A DNA stretch of 18,696 nucleotides. It comes from an uncultured Lachnospiraceae bacterium. GTDB lineage: Bacteria > Bacillota > Clostridia > Lachnospirales > Lachnospiraceae. Below the pieces are notes generated by a model that made no database searches, was not told the origin of the DNA, and was given only the letters and a program-made list of their open reading frames with translations. Shown in pieces: positions 6,036 through 13,534 of this stretch (position 1 is its first letter; each line of letters opens with the position of its first letter). The position numbers and the translations under genes were made by a program. The DNA lies in assembly GCA_934330725.1 (NCBI GenBank), contig CAKRGM010000045.1, forward strand, positions 1 to 18,696, in the 5' to 3' direction.

Positions 6036-7760
6036 TTAAAACTTCTTAAATGCAGCGGTTTCATTTATAAGATCTGAAACAGCTCCCTGGCTTTCACCCA
6101 TCTGTTTATTTATATTATTCATTTCTTCTACCAGTGATGATGTATTCATAGCCGAACTTGTTACAGCATTTGCACTCTCTTCAATTGCTTTTGATATTCC
6201 ATCAATAGCTTCGACCATATTATCCATAACCTTCTTAAGTTCTTCTGTTTTAGCAGAAAAATCATTCATGTTCTCACTAATATAGCCTGCATCTTCATTA
6301 TACTTAACACCAGACTTAACAAATCCATCATAATCCGGAAGGATTGTCTCATCTATAAACTTAATAATTGCATTTGAATTATCTACAAGTGAGTTAACAG
6401 CTTTAACTACAAGTTCGTTAATAGCCTGAATATTATTGGCTGTGTCACGGCTTGAATCAGCAAGTTCACGTATCTCATCAGCAACAACCGCAAAACCTTT
6501 TCCTGCTTCACCGGCTCTTGCTGCCTCAATTGATGCATTTAACGCAAGCAGATTTGTCTGGCTTGAAATACTGAGAATATCTTCAGTAAGCTCGTTTACC
6601 TTAGAAACACTCTTGCTTTCCTTAATTGCCTCTTTTAATGTAGTAACAATATTTCCTATCATTTTATTAGTCTGCTGCTTATTTTCTTCAGCATTCTTTG
6701 ATAACAGATCAGCTCTCTGTTTCATATCCTTTGAGTAATTGTTAATCTGTTCTGTCTTACTGGCAATATCAGTTACAGCACCACCAATTGAATCTGCATT
6801 TTCACTTACATTCATTACTGTTGCAGCAATCTCTTCCATAGTTGCTGATAATTCTTCCATGGCTGATGATACGTCCTGTGCATTGTCATTTGATGATACG
6901 ACATTTTTATCAACATTATTAATTACAAGCTTAAGCTTATCTGTTTCGTCTACAATCTTACTTAATATTGCCTGAAGCTTATCCATGAATTCATTAACGC
7001 CGTTAGCAAGATGTCCAATCTCATCATTAGACTTGCTTTCTATTCTCATTGTCAGATCGCCTCTGCCCTCTTCAATCAATCCAACAATTTCATCAAGTGT
7101 CTTCTTTGCTGAAACAATAGGTTTTACAAGCATATTTCTTGCAATTATATATGATACTACTAATAATACTATACTTGCTACAAAACATGCAATTCCTAAA
7201 GTTAACGCTAAATCATACGCTTTTTTCATATCCTGTACTGCAACCTGCGAATCTTCCTTCTGATGTTCGACCATATCACTCAGGTTGTTTTCCAAAGTCA
7301 TACTTATAGAAAGCATATCACTTCCGGCAAGAGAGGCAGCGCTGTCTTCATCTCCAGCCTTAACGCTGTCTTCAATTTTTTTATACTGCTTTAAAAACTT
7401 ACTATAGTTTGTCTGAAAATCATTCATCATGGTTACTGCCTCATCATCTCCGGCGATATTACCATTAAATGCTTCAATATCAGATTTTACCTCATTATCT
7501 ATTGTTGTTGTAAGATTCTCTATTGTCTGTCTTACAGATTCATTTGTCGAAACTATGTAACTGTATGACATTCTTATCATCTTTTGTGTATTATTTGATA
7601 ATACACCAACCTGTTTAATATTCTCCAGATACTGCTGTGAAATAACCTTTCCTTTCTTCTCAATGCTGTTTGCACTAAATATTGCAATACCGCTTGATAC
7701 TATAGCAACAATTGCAAGCATTAAGACTGGAGTAAATACTTTCGTCTTTACTGTCTTCAT
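6036..7760 (-). CDS. Methyl-accepting chemotaxis protein with 4-helix-bundle sensor
   Basis: This transmembrane receptor signals through CheW/CheA to the flagellar motor. The 574 residues show a first membrane helix at about 11-30. An extracytoplasmic helical sensor of about 150 residues follows (4HB_MCP type, consistent with the many amphipathic heptads), then a second membrane helix at 184-206 and a HAMP linker at about 207-262 containing NDEIGHLANGVN. The cytoplasmic signalling coiled coil runs to the end. The hairpin tip that contacts CheA/CheW is seen at 403-434 (NLLALNASIEAARAGEAGKG and following). No CheR-binding pentapeptide is present at the C-terminus (INETAAFKKF). A strong GAGGGGG site precedes the ATG. 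The ligand is unknown. It has its own promoter and no chemotaxis gene neighbours, so it is an orphan receptor. Confidence 0.95.
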   Translation of the reverse strand: MKTVKTKVFTPVLMLAIVAIVSSGIAIFSANSIEKKGKVISQQYLENIKQVGVLSNNTQKMIRMSYSYIVSTNESVRQTIENLTTTIDNEVKSDIEAFNGNIAGDDEAVTMMNDFQTNYSKFLKQYKKIEDSVKAGDEDSAASLAGSDMLSISMTLENNLSDMVEHQKEDSQVAVQDMKKAYDLALTLGIACFVASIVLLVVSYIIARNMLVKPIVSAKKTLDEIVGLIEEGRGDLTMRIESKSNDEIGHLANGVNEFMDKLQAILSKIVDETDKLKLVINNVDKNVVSSNDNAQDVSSAMEELSATMEEIAATVMNVSENADSIGGAVTDIASKTEQINNYSKDMKQRADLLSKNAEENKQQTNKMIGNIVTTLKEAIKESKSVSKVNELTEDILSISSQTNLLALNASIEAARAGEAGKGFAVVADEIRELADSSRDTANNIQAINELVVKAVNSLVDNSNAIIKFIDETILPDYDGFVKSGVKYNEDAGYISENMNDFSAKTEELKKVMDNMVEAIDGISKAIEESANAVTSSAMNTSSLVEEMNNINKQMGESQGAVSDLINETAAFKKF

Positions 7761-7829
7761 AATTATGTCCCCCTCATATTTAAATATTTAGTTTTAAGTA
7801 TAAAAATTTCTCTTTTACCTATATACAAT

Positions 7830-7858
7830 ATAATAGTAAATTATTATATTTTTTTCAA
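7830..7858 (-). promoter_or_regulatory. SigA-type promoter of the MCP gene
   Basis: TTGAAA (7853-7858) and TATTAT (7830-7835) are separated by exactly 17 bases on the minus strand. Each matches five of six consensus bases. The start would be near 7823, leaving a leader of about 60 nt. It lies directly downstream of the decarboxylase operon terminator. I see no sigma-28 flagellar promoter (TAAA-N15-GCCGATAA). Confidence 0.6.
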
Positions 7859-7864
7859 CAAAAA

Positions 7865-7910
7865 GTTAAAAAAAAAGAGCAGAAGATTTAATATTTCTTC
7901 CGCTCTTTTT
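7865..7910 (-). terminator. Rho-independent terminator of the Na+ decarboxylase operon
   Basis: On the minus strand AAAAAGAGCGGAAGA (7896-7910) pairs with TCTTCTGCTCTTTTT (7872-7886) through one G-U pair and a 9-nt loop, followed by more T residues. It lies about 90 bases after the oadA-type gene and before the MCP promoter, so it closes the five-gene operon. Confidence 0.88.
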
Positions 7911-7999
7911 ATAAAAGTATGTTTTTACTACTATATTCAGTATAAATATTTATTCTTAAAAACATCACTCATACATTAGCAAAAACACCAGGTAAAACC

Positions 8000-9418
8000 T
8001 TATACAGGATATGATTTACTTTCTGTATCTGCTTCCTTTGCATCAACCTTTGTCTGCTGAGCTTCTCTGTACTTAAAGAACTCTGTAGCAACTGCAGGGA
8101 ACAATGCATATGAAAGAATATCCTCATCCTGCTGCTTATACTGCTGAACAACAGGGTCATTTTTAAACTTCTCAAGCTGTGGCTCAATTAAGTCAGCCGG
8201 ACGGCATGTAATTGGTTTCTGATCTCCAATTGCCTTCTTCTGAACTTCCTTATTAAATGGTTTAATTGTCTGACCAAATTCACCAAGAAGAACTTTCTTT
8301 GATTCTTTTGTAATCATCTTATAACGTTCACCCTGTAATACGTTAAGTACAGCCTGTGTACCAACAATCTGTGATGAAGGTGTAACAAGTGGTGGTTCAC
8401 CAAAGTCTTTACGAACTCTAGGGATTTCTTCAAGCACTGCCTGATACTTATCTTCTGCTCCAGCCTGCTTAAGCTGTGATACAAGGTTTGAAAGCATACC
8501 ACCAGGTACCTGGTAAAGAAGAGTCTTAATATTAACACCAAGAACTTTTGTATTCATAAGTCCGCTCTTTAATGCTTCTTCTCTCATTGGCTGGAAATAT
8601 TCAGCAATTTCTGCAAGAAGGTTCTGATCAAGACCTGTATCATATGGTGTACCCTTAAATGTTTCAACCATAACTTCAGTAGCTGGCTGGCTTGTACCCA
8701 TTGAGAATGGTGACATTGCTGTATCAATTATATCTGCACCAGCTTCGACAGCCTTTAAGTATGTCATTGAAGCAACACCAGATGTGTAATGAGTATGCAT
8801 CTGAATTGGTAATGATGAACCATCTTTTAATGCCTGTACAAGTTCTGTAGCCTTGTATGGAAGTAAAAGTCCTGCCATATCCTTGATACAGATTGAATCA
8901 GCACCCATATCTTCTATTCTCTTTGCTGTTTCTTTCCAGTAATCAAGTGTATATGAATCACCTAATGTATATGCAAGTGCAATCTGTGCATGTCCTTTTT
9001 CTTTCTTTGCAGCCTTAACTGCAGTTTCAAGGTTTCTTAAGTCGTTAAAGCAGTCAAAAATACGAATGATATCAATACCATTTGCTATAGACTTCTGAAC
9101 AAAATATTCAACTACATCATCAGCATAATGATTGTATCCTAAAATATTCTGACCTCTGAATAACATCTGTAACTTTGTATTTTTAAATCCATCTCTTAAC
9201 TTACGAAGTCTTTCCCATGGATCTTCTTTTAAGAATCTAAGTGATGCATCAAATGTAGCACCGCCCCAGCATTCTACTGAATGATAACCAACTTTATCCA
9301 TCTTATCAACGATAGGAAGCATCTGTTCTGTTGTCATTCTTGTAGCAATAAGAGACTGATGAGCATCACGTAATACTGTTTCAGTTATTTTTAATGGTTT
9401 TTTAACCTGTTCTGCCAT
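8000..9418 (-). CDS. oadA: OadA-type carboxyltransferase subunit (oxaloacetate decarboxylase alpha / pyruvate carboxylase subunit B), no biotin domain
   Basis: This subunit transfers CO2 between oxaloacetate/pyruvate and carrier-bound biotin at a metal centre in a TIM barrel. The 472 residues begin with the hallmark ITETVLRDAHQSLIATR (metal ligand D18). ECWGGATFD at 49-57, LFRGQN at 86-91, the lysine of ICIKDMAG (K179, expected to be carbamylated) and metal ligands H208 and H210 in MHTHYTSG follow. The conserved carboxylase domain follows to about 450. The C-terminal biotinyl domain of the fused OadA (about 590 residues in Klebsiella) is absent; the protein ends in a short charged tail, and the carrier is a separate gene two positions upstream. 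GGAGG precedes the ATG. It is last in the operon, 28 bases after the OadB-type gene. It is equivalent to the 5S subunit of Propionibacterium transcarboxylase. The direction of reaction in vivo is not decided by sequence. Confidence 0.93.
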   Translation of the reverse strand: MAEQVKKPLKITETVLRDAHQSLIATRMTTEQMLPIVDKMDKVGYHSVECWGGATFDASLRFLKEDPWERLRKLRDGFKNTKLQMLFRGQNILGYNHYADDVVEYFVQKSIANGIDIIRIFDCFNDLRNLETAVKAAKKEKGHAQIALAYTLGDSYTLDYWKETAKRIEDMGADSICIKDMAGLLLPYKATELVQALKDGSSLPIQMHTHYTSGVASMTYLKAVEAGADIIDTAMSPFSMGTSQPATEVMVETFKGTPYDTGLDQNLLAEIAEYFQPMREEALKSGLMNTKVLGVNIKTLLYQVPGGMLSNLVSQLKQAGAEDKYQAVLEEIPRVRKDFGEPPLVTPSSQIVGTQAVLNVLQGERYKMITKESKKVLLGEFGQTIKPFNKEVQKKAIGDQKPITCRPADLIEPQLEKFKNDPVVQQYKQQDEDILSYALFPAVATEFFKYREAQQTKVDAKEADTESKSYPV

Positions 9419-9446
9419 CTAATTATCCTCCATAAAAATTTGTAAT

Positions 9447-10598
9447 TTACATAACACCAAACATCGCCATAAATGTTCCGGCTGCAACAGCTGTACCAAT
9501 TACACCGGCAACATTAGGACCCATGGCATGCATAAGCAGGAAGTTCGACGGATCTTCCTGGGCACCAACCTTCTGTGATACTCTGGCCGCCATAGGAACT
9601 GCTGATACACCAGCCGAGCCAATAAGTGGATTAACCTTGCCATGTGTAACCTTACACATAATCTTACCAAATACAACACCTGCTGCTGTACCAAATGCAA
9701 ATGCAACAAGACCAAGTGCAACAATCTTTAATGTATCAAGATTAAGAAATGCTTCAGCGCTTGTTGTAGCACCAACTGATGTACCAAGGATTATAACTAC
9801 TATGTACATAAGAGCATTTGATGCTGTTTCAGTAAGCTGTTTAACAACTCCACATTCTTTGAATAAGTTACCAAGCATAAGCATACCAACAAGTGGTGCT
9901 GTTGTAGGAAGAATCATAACAACAACTAAAGTAACAATTACAGGGAAAAGAATTCTTTCAAGCTTTGAAACAGGCCTTAACTGTTCCATCTTAACCTTTC
10001 TTTCCTTTTCTGTAGTTAAAAGTTTCATAATTGGTGGCTGGATAATAGGAACCAGTGACATATATGAATATGCTGCCACAGCAATTGGTCCTAAATATTT
10101 TGTCTGTCCTAACTTACCTGCAAGGAAAATCGATGTAGGACCATCTGCACCACCGATAATTGAAATTGCTGCTGCTGCCTTATCTGGGAATCCCATAAGG
10201 ATTGCTATGATATAAGCTGCAAAAATACCAAACTGTGCCGCTGCACCAAGCAGGAAGCTTTTTGGATTTGCAATCAGTGGTCCAAAGTCTGTCATCGCAC
10301 CTACACCAAGGAAGATAAGTGATGGCAGGATACTCCATTCATCAAGTAAGTAAAAATAATGCAGTAAACCTCCAACGCCATTGGTTGAATCTTCAATCGA
10401 AAGCATAATGTCCGGATAAAGATTTACAAGAAGCATACCAAATGAAATTGGTACTAAAAGCAGAGGTTCATATTCTTTTTTAATTGCAAGATACAAGAAA
10501 ACCAATGCAACGACTACCATTAAATAATTGCCCCATGAAAGGCCAAAAAATGCAGTCTGCTGAACGAGGTTTCCTAATGTTTCTATAATATAACTCAT
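9447..10598 (-). CDS. oadB: Sodium-translocating decarboxylase beta subunit (OadB/MmdB/GcdB family)
   Basis: This integral membrane subunit decarboxylates carboxybiotin and uses the energy to export Na+. The 383 residues are mostly hydrophobic with about nine to eleven membrane segments. The length matches MmdB/GcdB (about 370-380) rather than Klebsiella OadB (about 430). The ion-path motif GGADGPTS places the essential Asp at 152, and AYSYM follows at 176-180. In the NPLIGSAGVSAVPMAAR block the residues N323, G327, S332 and R339 have the same spacing as N373, G377, S382 and R389, reported as functionally important in Klebsiella OadB. The C-terminus has MGPNVAGVIGTAVAAG. All key residues are present, so it should be an active pump. 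GGAGG precedes the ATG. It sits between the biotin carrier and the OadA-type gene. Confidence 0.96.
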   Translation of the reverse strand: MSYIIETLGNLVQQTAFFGLSWGNYLMVVVALVFLYLAIKKEYEPLLLVPISFGMLLVNLYPDIMLSIEDSTNGVGGLLHYFYLLDEWSILPSLIFLGVGAMTDFGPLIANPKSFLLGAAAQFGIFAAYIIAILMGFPDKAAAAISIIGGADGPTSIFLAGKLGQTKYLGPIAVAAYSYMSLVPIIQPPIMKLLTTEKERKVKMEQLRPVSKLERILFPVIVTLVVVMILPTTAPLVGMLMLGNLFKECGVVKQLTETASNALMYIVVIILGTSVGATTSAEAFLNLDTLKIVALGLVAFAFGTAAGVVFGKIMCKVTHGKVNPLIGSAGVSAVPMAARVSQKVGAQEDPSNFLLMHAMGPNVAGVIGTAVAAGTFMAMFGVM

Positions 10599-10634
10599 TG
10601 CGTAACCTCCAGTTTAATGATTCTAATTAAAGAA

Positions 10635-10997
10635 TTAGTTTAATGTTACTAATACTTTTCCTGTCTCTACTGAATCACCAACTGAACACTCAACTGTAGC
10701 TACAGTTCCATCCTGTGGTGCACAGATTTCATTTTCCATCTTCATAGCTTCAAGAACAACGAGTACATCGCCCTTCTTAACTGCCGCGCCTGCTGTAGCA
10801 GGTGTCTTTAAAATCTTACCCTGCATAGGTGCTGCTACCTTTACTGCTCCCTGTGCTCCGGCACTTGCAGCTGCTTTAGGTGCTGCCTTTGGTGCTGCTT
10901 TAGGTGCAGCTGCCACTGGTGCTGCAGTACTTCCTGTTCCTTCTTCTACTGTTACATCATATACATTACCGTTAACAGTGATTGTATAATTTTTCAT
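10635..10997 (-). CDS. Biotin carrier protein of the Na+ decarboxylase (MmdC/GcdC/TC 1.3S-like)
   Basis: This small protein carries the biotin that shuttles CO2 between the carboxyltransferases and the membrane pump. The 120 residues begin with a short beta region (MKNYTITVNGNVYDVTVEEG). An Ala/Pro/Lys-rich flexible linker with repeated PKAA units (about 24-50) follows, then a biotinyl domain at about 52-120. The biotinylation site EAMKMEN lies at 83-89 with K86 as the acceptor. The length and design match the stand-alone 1.3S subunit of transcarboxylase and MmdC. GGAGG precedes the ATG. A small GC-rich hairpin stands just upstream of the ribosome site. As the shared carrier it would serve both carboxyltransferases encoded in the operon. 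Confidence 0.96.
   Translation of the reverse strand: MKNYTITVNGNVYDVTVEEGTGSTAAPVAAAPKAAPKAAPKAAASAGAQGAVKVAAPMQGKILKTPATAGAAVKKGDVLVVLEAMKMENEICAPQDGTVATVECSVGDSVETGKVLVTLN
10870..10905. repeat. Three 12-bp repeats encoding the PKAA linker
   Basis: GCTGCTTTAGGT at 10870-10881 recurs at 10894-10905, with a two-substitution copy between them. These encode the Pro-Lys-Ala-Ala units of the biotin carrier linker. Such repeats can change in number by slippage and so alter linker length. Confidence 0.7.
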
Positions 10998-11018
10998 ATG
11001 ATCTAATCCTCCATTTCC

Positions 11019-11032
11019 ACCGCGAAGGCGGC
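11019..11032 (-). promoter_or_regulatory. Small GC-rich intercistronic hairpin before the biotin carrier gene
   Basis: In the minus-strand RNA, GCCGC and GCGGU pair over five bases around a CUUC tetraloop, in the 57-bp gap between the OadG-like and biotin carrier genes and close to the GGAGG site. It stands out in AT-rich surroundings. It may set an mRNA end that raises carrier protein relative to the membrane subunits; this is inference. Confidence 0.35.
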
Positions 11033-11054
11033 TCTATTATCAATAAATTCTTTT

Positions 11055-11906
11055 TTATGCATTTTTCCAGTTCTTAGCCCTGCCAACCTTCTTAATTGAA
11101 CGTACAACAAGACCATTCGAAGAAGTACCTTCTGAAGCAGCTATAGCAGCTGTAATTACGGCAACAAGCTCATAATCATCAGCTTCACTCTCTTCATTAG
11201 AAACTATCTGTTCAATTGCATTATCAATACCCTGCTTCTGTGTAGATGCTGCTGAAGCTTCCGGCTTCTTTGCTCCAATTTTATTAACATATTTAAGCAG
11301 TGAAATTATGAATGAAATAAAAATAAGTACTATAAATACAGTTCCCATTCCAAGAAGAGTATTCATGCCTGCCTTTGACATTCTTTCTGCTGTTGTATAT
11401 ACAGGGTTTATAGCACCACTTACGAATGTAAATTCTGAATTTTCATAATTAATTATTAATTCAAAATCACAGTCTCTTTTTTCATAAGTTGTATTAACTT
11501 TAACTGTACACAGCTTTCCTGAATCATCATTTTCTTCTATGTCAATGTTGTTAATACTCTCAAGCTTTCCTAAATCTTCTCTTGATTTTATCCAGCTGTT
11601 ATAAAATTCAATTGTCTTTGCATTAAGGAATAATGTGTCAACAAGGTACTGTTTATTGTTTTTACGGCTGAGTGTTATTCCCTCAGTGGCATCGTTTCTG
11701 ATGTTATCATCCGAAGTACTGTCAAGATATGTTATCATATCCTGCGCCCAAGCCTTCATATTAGAATCAGTCTGTGAAATGACCCATTTTTTCTGATTGA
11801 GCTTTGTATCATTATATGACACTGAGTCTGTACAGGCTGTCATCGAAAATACACATGTTAACATGCAAAGCAACAATAAGAACTTCTTAAATTTAGTTTT
11901 CTTCAT
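11055..11906 (-). CDS. OadG-like Na+ decarboxylase gamma subunit with an outer lipoprotein domain
   Basis: The classical OadG/MmdD is a short protein with one membrane helix and a cytoplasmic tail that holds the decarboxylase together. Here the 283 residues have three parts. First is a lipoprotein signal (MKKTKFKKF then a hydrophobic run; MTAC gives lipidated C25) and an outer polar domain of about 150 residues. Second is one membrane helix at about 184-205. Third is an inner tail (206-283) with a Ser/Ala/Lys linker and the ending VAVITAAIAASEG...VRSIKKVGRAKNW, typical of gamma/delta subunits. The outer domain is rich in Asn, Asp and Thr and has Cys at 133 and 146; I do not recognise it. Processing at C25 puts the N-terminus outside, the reverse of the usual minimal OadG design. 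GAGGTGAGG precedes the ATG, 17 bases after the preceding gene. Confidence 0.85.
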   Translation of the reverse strand: MKKTKFKKFLLLLCMLTCVFSMTACTDSVSYNDTKLNQKKWVISQTDSNMKAWAQDMITYLDSTSDDNIRNDATEGITLSRKNNKQYLVDTLFLNAKTIEFYNSWIKSREDLGKLESINNIDIEENDDSGKLCTVKVNTTYEKRDCDFELIINYENSEFTFVSGAINPVYTTAERMSKAGMNTLLGMGTVFIVLIFISFIISLLKYVNKIGAKKPEASAASTQKQGIDNAIEQIVSNEESEADDYELVAVITAAIAASEGTSSNGLVVRSIKKVGRAKNWKNA

Positions 11907-11923
11907 ATTGCCTCACCTCATCA

Positions 11924-13375
11924 TTAGACCGTTCCATGTTTTTTAACTGGACGATCCTCTCTCTTAGAAAATAACATTTCAAATGCTGCAGCTACATACT
12001 GTCTTGTCTCTTCGGGATTGATGATTGTATCAACATATCCTCTTGCAGCCGCTGATTCAACACCTGACTGTAATGCAGCATATTCAGCTGCTTTCTCAGC
12101 TATCTTTGCATTGACATCTTCTGCTGAGGCAATTTCATCTGCATAAATTATCTTAACCGCCTGCTCTGCAGCCATTGTTCCAATGCTGGCTGTTGGCCAT
12201 GCATATGTAAGATCAGCACCTACTGACTTTGAATTCATTGCAACGTAAGCACTTCCATACGCCTCGCCTGTGATAACATTTACCTTTGGTACAGTTGCAT
12301 TTGCAAATGCATATGTAAGCTTTGCTACAGCCTTTGCAATTGTTCTTTCAGAATGCACTGTTGCCTTAAATCCCTTTACATTGGTAAGTGTAAGTACCGG
12401 AATTTCAAATGAATCACAGAAATTAACAAAATCAGCTGCTTTGTATGCGCCTGCTGTTGTAAGTACAGGTTCAAACTTTTCAGCTTCTTTTCCCTCTTCA
12501 TCAAAAACTGCTGTTCTGTTTGCAACAACACCAACAGTTGAACCACCAAGCTTTATAAATCCTGTCACCATTTCTTTTGCATACTGTGACTTAACTTCTA
12601 CAAATAATCCATCATCTGCAATATCTTCTGCTGCTAATGCTGCATCTGCAATTTCAGCTGTGATATCTGTAGTTGCTCTGTTTAAATCATCCTGTGAATC
12701 TGTAAAATTACCGTCATCTTCATTATTAGCCGGTAATATAGATACTAACTGTCTGATTCCATTGGCAATTGCTTCTTCATCACCTGCAAAATCAGCTACG
12801 CCTGCTTCCATCTGGAATGCAGCAGCTGCTGTATCAAGCTTTGAATCATTATTACCATCAAGTGCATTAGGACTATTAACAAATAACTTTCCTTCTTTTT
12901 CTTCAATAAATGTAAAATCTGATAAAGAGGCAAGAATTGCAAGTCCCCCTCCACATTTACCATAGACTGCATTAATCTGTGGAATAACTCCTGAAGCAAG
13001 TGTCATCTTGTTATAGATTTCACCAAAGCCATTAAGGGCATCTGTTGCTTCCTGAAGTCTTAATCCTGCACAGTCAATAAGTCCAATGACCGGTGCACCC
13101 ATCTTTAAAGCCAAATCATAAAGGCCCACAATCTTCTTTGCATGCATTTCACCTATAGATCCATTTAATACTGCTGCATCCTGGCTGTATACATACACAA
13201 GATTCTCATTAATTGTTCCATATCCGGTTATAACACCATCAGATGGAGCAGCTTTTTCCTGTATGTTAAAATCAGTTGCTCTTGCCTTGATACCGGCACC
13301 AATTTCAACAAAACTGCTGTCATCAAGAATAGCTTCAATTCTTGTTCTTGCTGACGCCTGCGCTATGTTACTCAT
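11924..13375 (-). CDS. Acyl-CoA carboxyltransferase-family subunit (MmdA/GcdA/TC 12S-like), divergent
   Basis: Family members move CO2 between an acyl-CoA and biotin, as in methylmalonyl-CoA decarboxylase alpha and the 12S subunit of transcarboxylase. The 483 residues (family about 510) show both crotonase-like halves. N-terminal features are RIEAILDDSSFVEIG, NGSIGEMHAKKI at 71-82, IDCAGLRLQEATDALNGFGEI at 100-120 and SGVIPQINAVYG. C-terminal features are ATVPKVNVITGEAYGSAYVAM at 360-380 and YAWPTASIGTM. Several signatures differ from typical members. The usual PCAGG is KCGGG (140-144), DVPGFLPG is replaced by TNVKGFKA (331-338), and KAYGGAY is EAYGSAY. Substrate and activity are therefore uncertain. 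It is the first gene of the operon, with a perfect AGGAGGT site. Confidence 0.88.
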   Translation of the reverse strand: MSNIAQASARTRIEAILDDSSFVEIGAGIKARATDFNIQEKAAPSDGVITGYGTINENLVYVYSQDAAVLNGSIGEMHAKKIVGLYDLALKMGAPVIGLIDCAGLRLQEATDALNGFGEIYNKMTLASGVIPQINAVYGKCGGGLAILASLSDFTFIEEKEGKLFVNSPNALDGNNDSKLDTAAAAFQMEAGVADFAGDEEAIANGIRQLVSILPANNEDDGNFTDSQDDLNRATTDITAEIADAALAAEDIADDGLFVEVKSQYAKEMVTGFIKLGGSTVGVVANRTAVFDEEGKEAEKFEPVLTTAGAYKAADFVNFCDSFEIPVLTLTNVKGFKATVHSERTIAKAVAKLTYAFANATVPKVNVITGEAYGSAYVAMNSKSVGADLTYAWPTASIGTMAAEQAVKIIYADEIASAEDVNAKIAEKAAEYAALQSGVESAAARGYVDTIINPEETRQYVAAAFEMLFSKREDRPVKKHGTV

Positions 13376-13421
13376 TCTAGAGACCTCCTATATTTTGTTT
13401 AATATATTAAAGCTTTCTAAT

Positions 13422-13450
13422 ATTTTATAATACTGACAATAAAAAAACAA
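13422..13450 (-). promoter_or_regulatory. Likely promoter of the Na+ decarboxylase operon
   Basis: TTGTTT (13445-13450) and TAAAAT (13422-13427) are 17 bases apart on the minus strand. Overlapping -10 alternatives TATAAA (13424-13429) and TATTAT (13427-13432) exist, so the exact hexamer is uncertain. The -35 overlaps the T-run of the preceding terminator, a compact arrangement. The leader would be about 40 nt. Confidence 0.35.
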
Positions 13451-13475
13451 GCATTTGTACACATAAAATGCATGT
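13441..13475 (-). terminator. Terminator after thiamine pyrophosphokinase
   Basis: On the minus strand ACATGCATTT (13466-13475) pairs with AAATGCTTGT (13447-13456), with one mismatch and a 9-nt loop, followed by seven Ts. It lies about 60 bases past the stop of the thiamine pyrophosphokinase gene and separates it from the decarboxylase operon. Confidence 0.65.
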
Positions 13476-13534
13476 TTTATACATATGAGAGTTACTGTTC
13501 ACGTATGCTGTTTACCAAAAGTACTTTTAGTTCT

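Noticed and set aside
9523..10215. A 230-codon plus-strand open frame opposite the OadB-type gene
   Set aside because: It is fully antisense to a clear membrane pump gene, has no ribosome site and no recognisable protein features; it follows from the codon bias of the real gene.
10860..10920. Possible CRISPR-like or satellite repeat
   Set aside because: The 12-bp repeats are in frame and encode the Ala/Pro linker of the biotin carrier.
12270..12965. A 231-codon plus-strand open frame opposite the carboxyltransferase
   Set aside because: It is fully antisense to a conserved gene, with Ser/Ala-rich composition expected from a mirror frame and no start signal.
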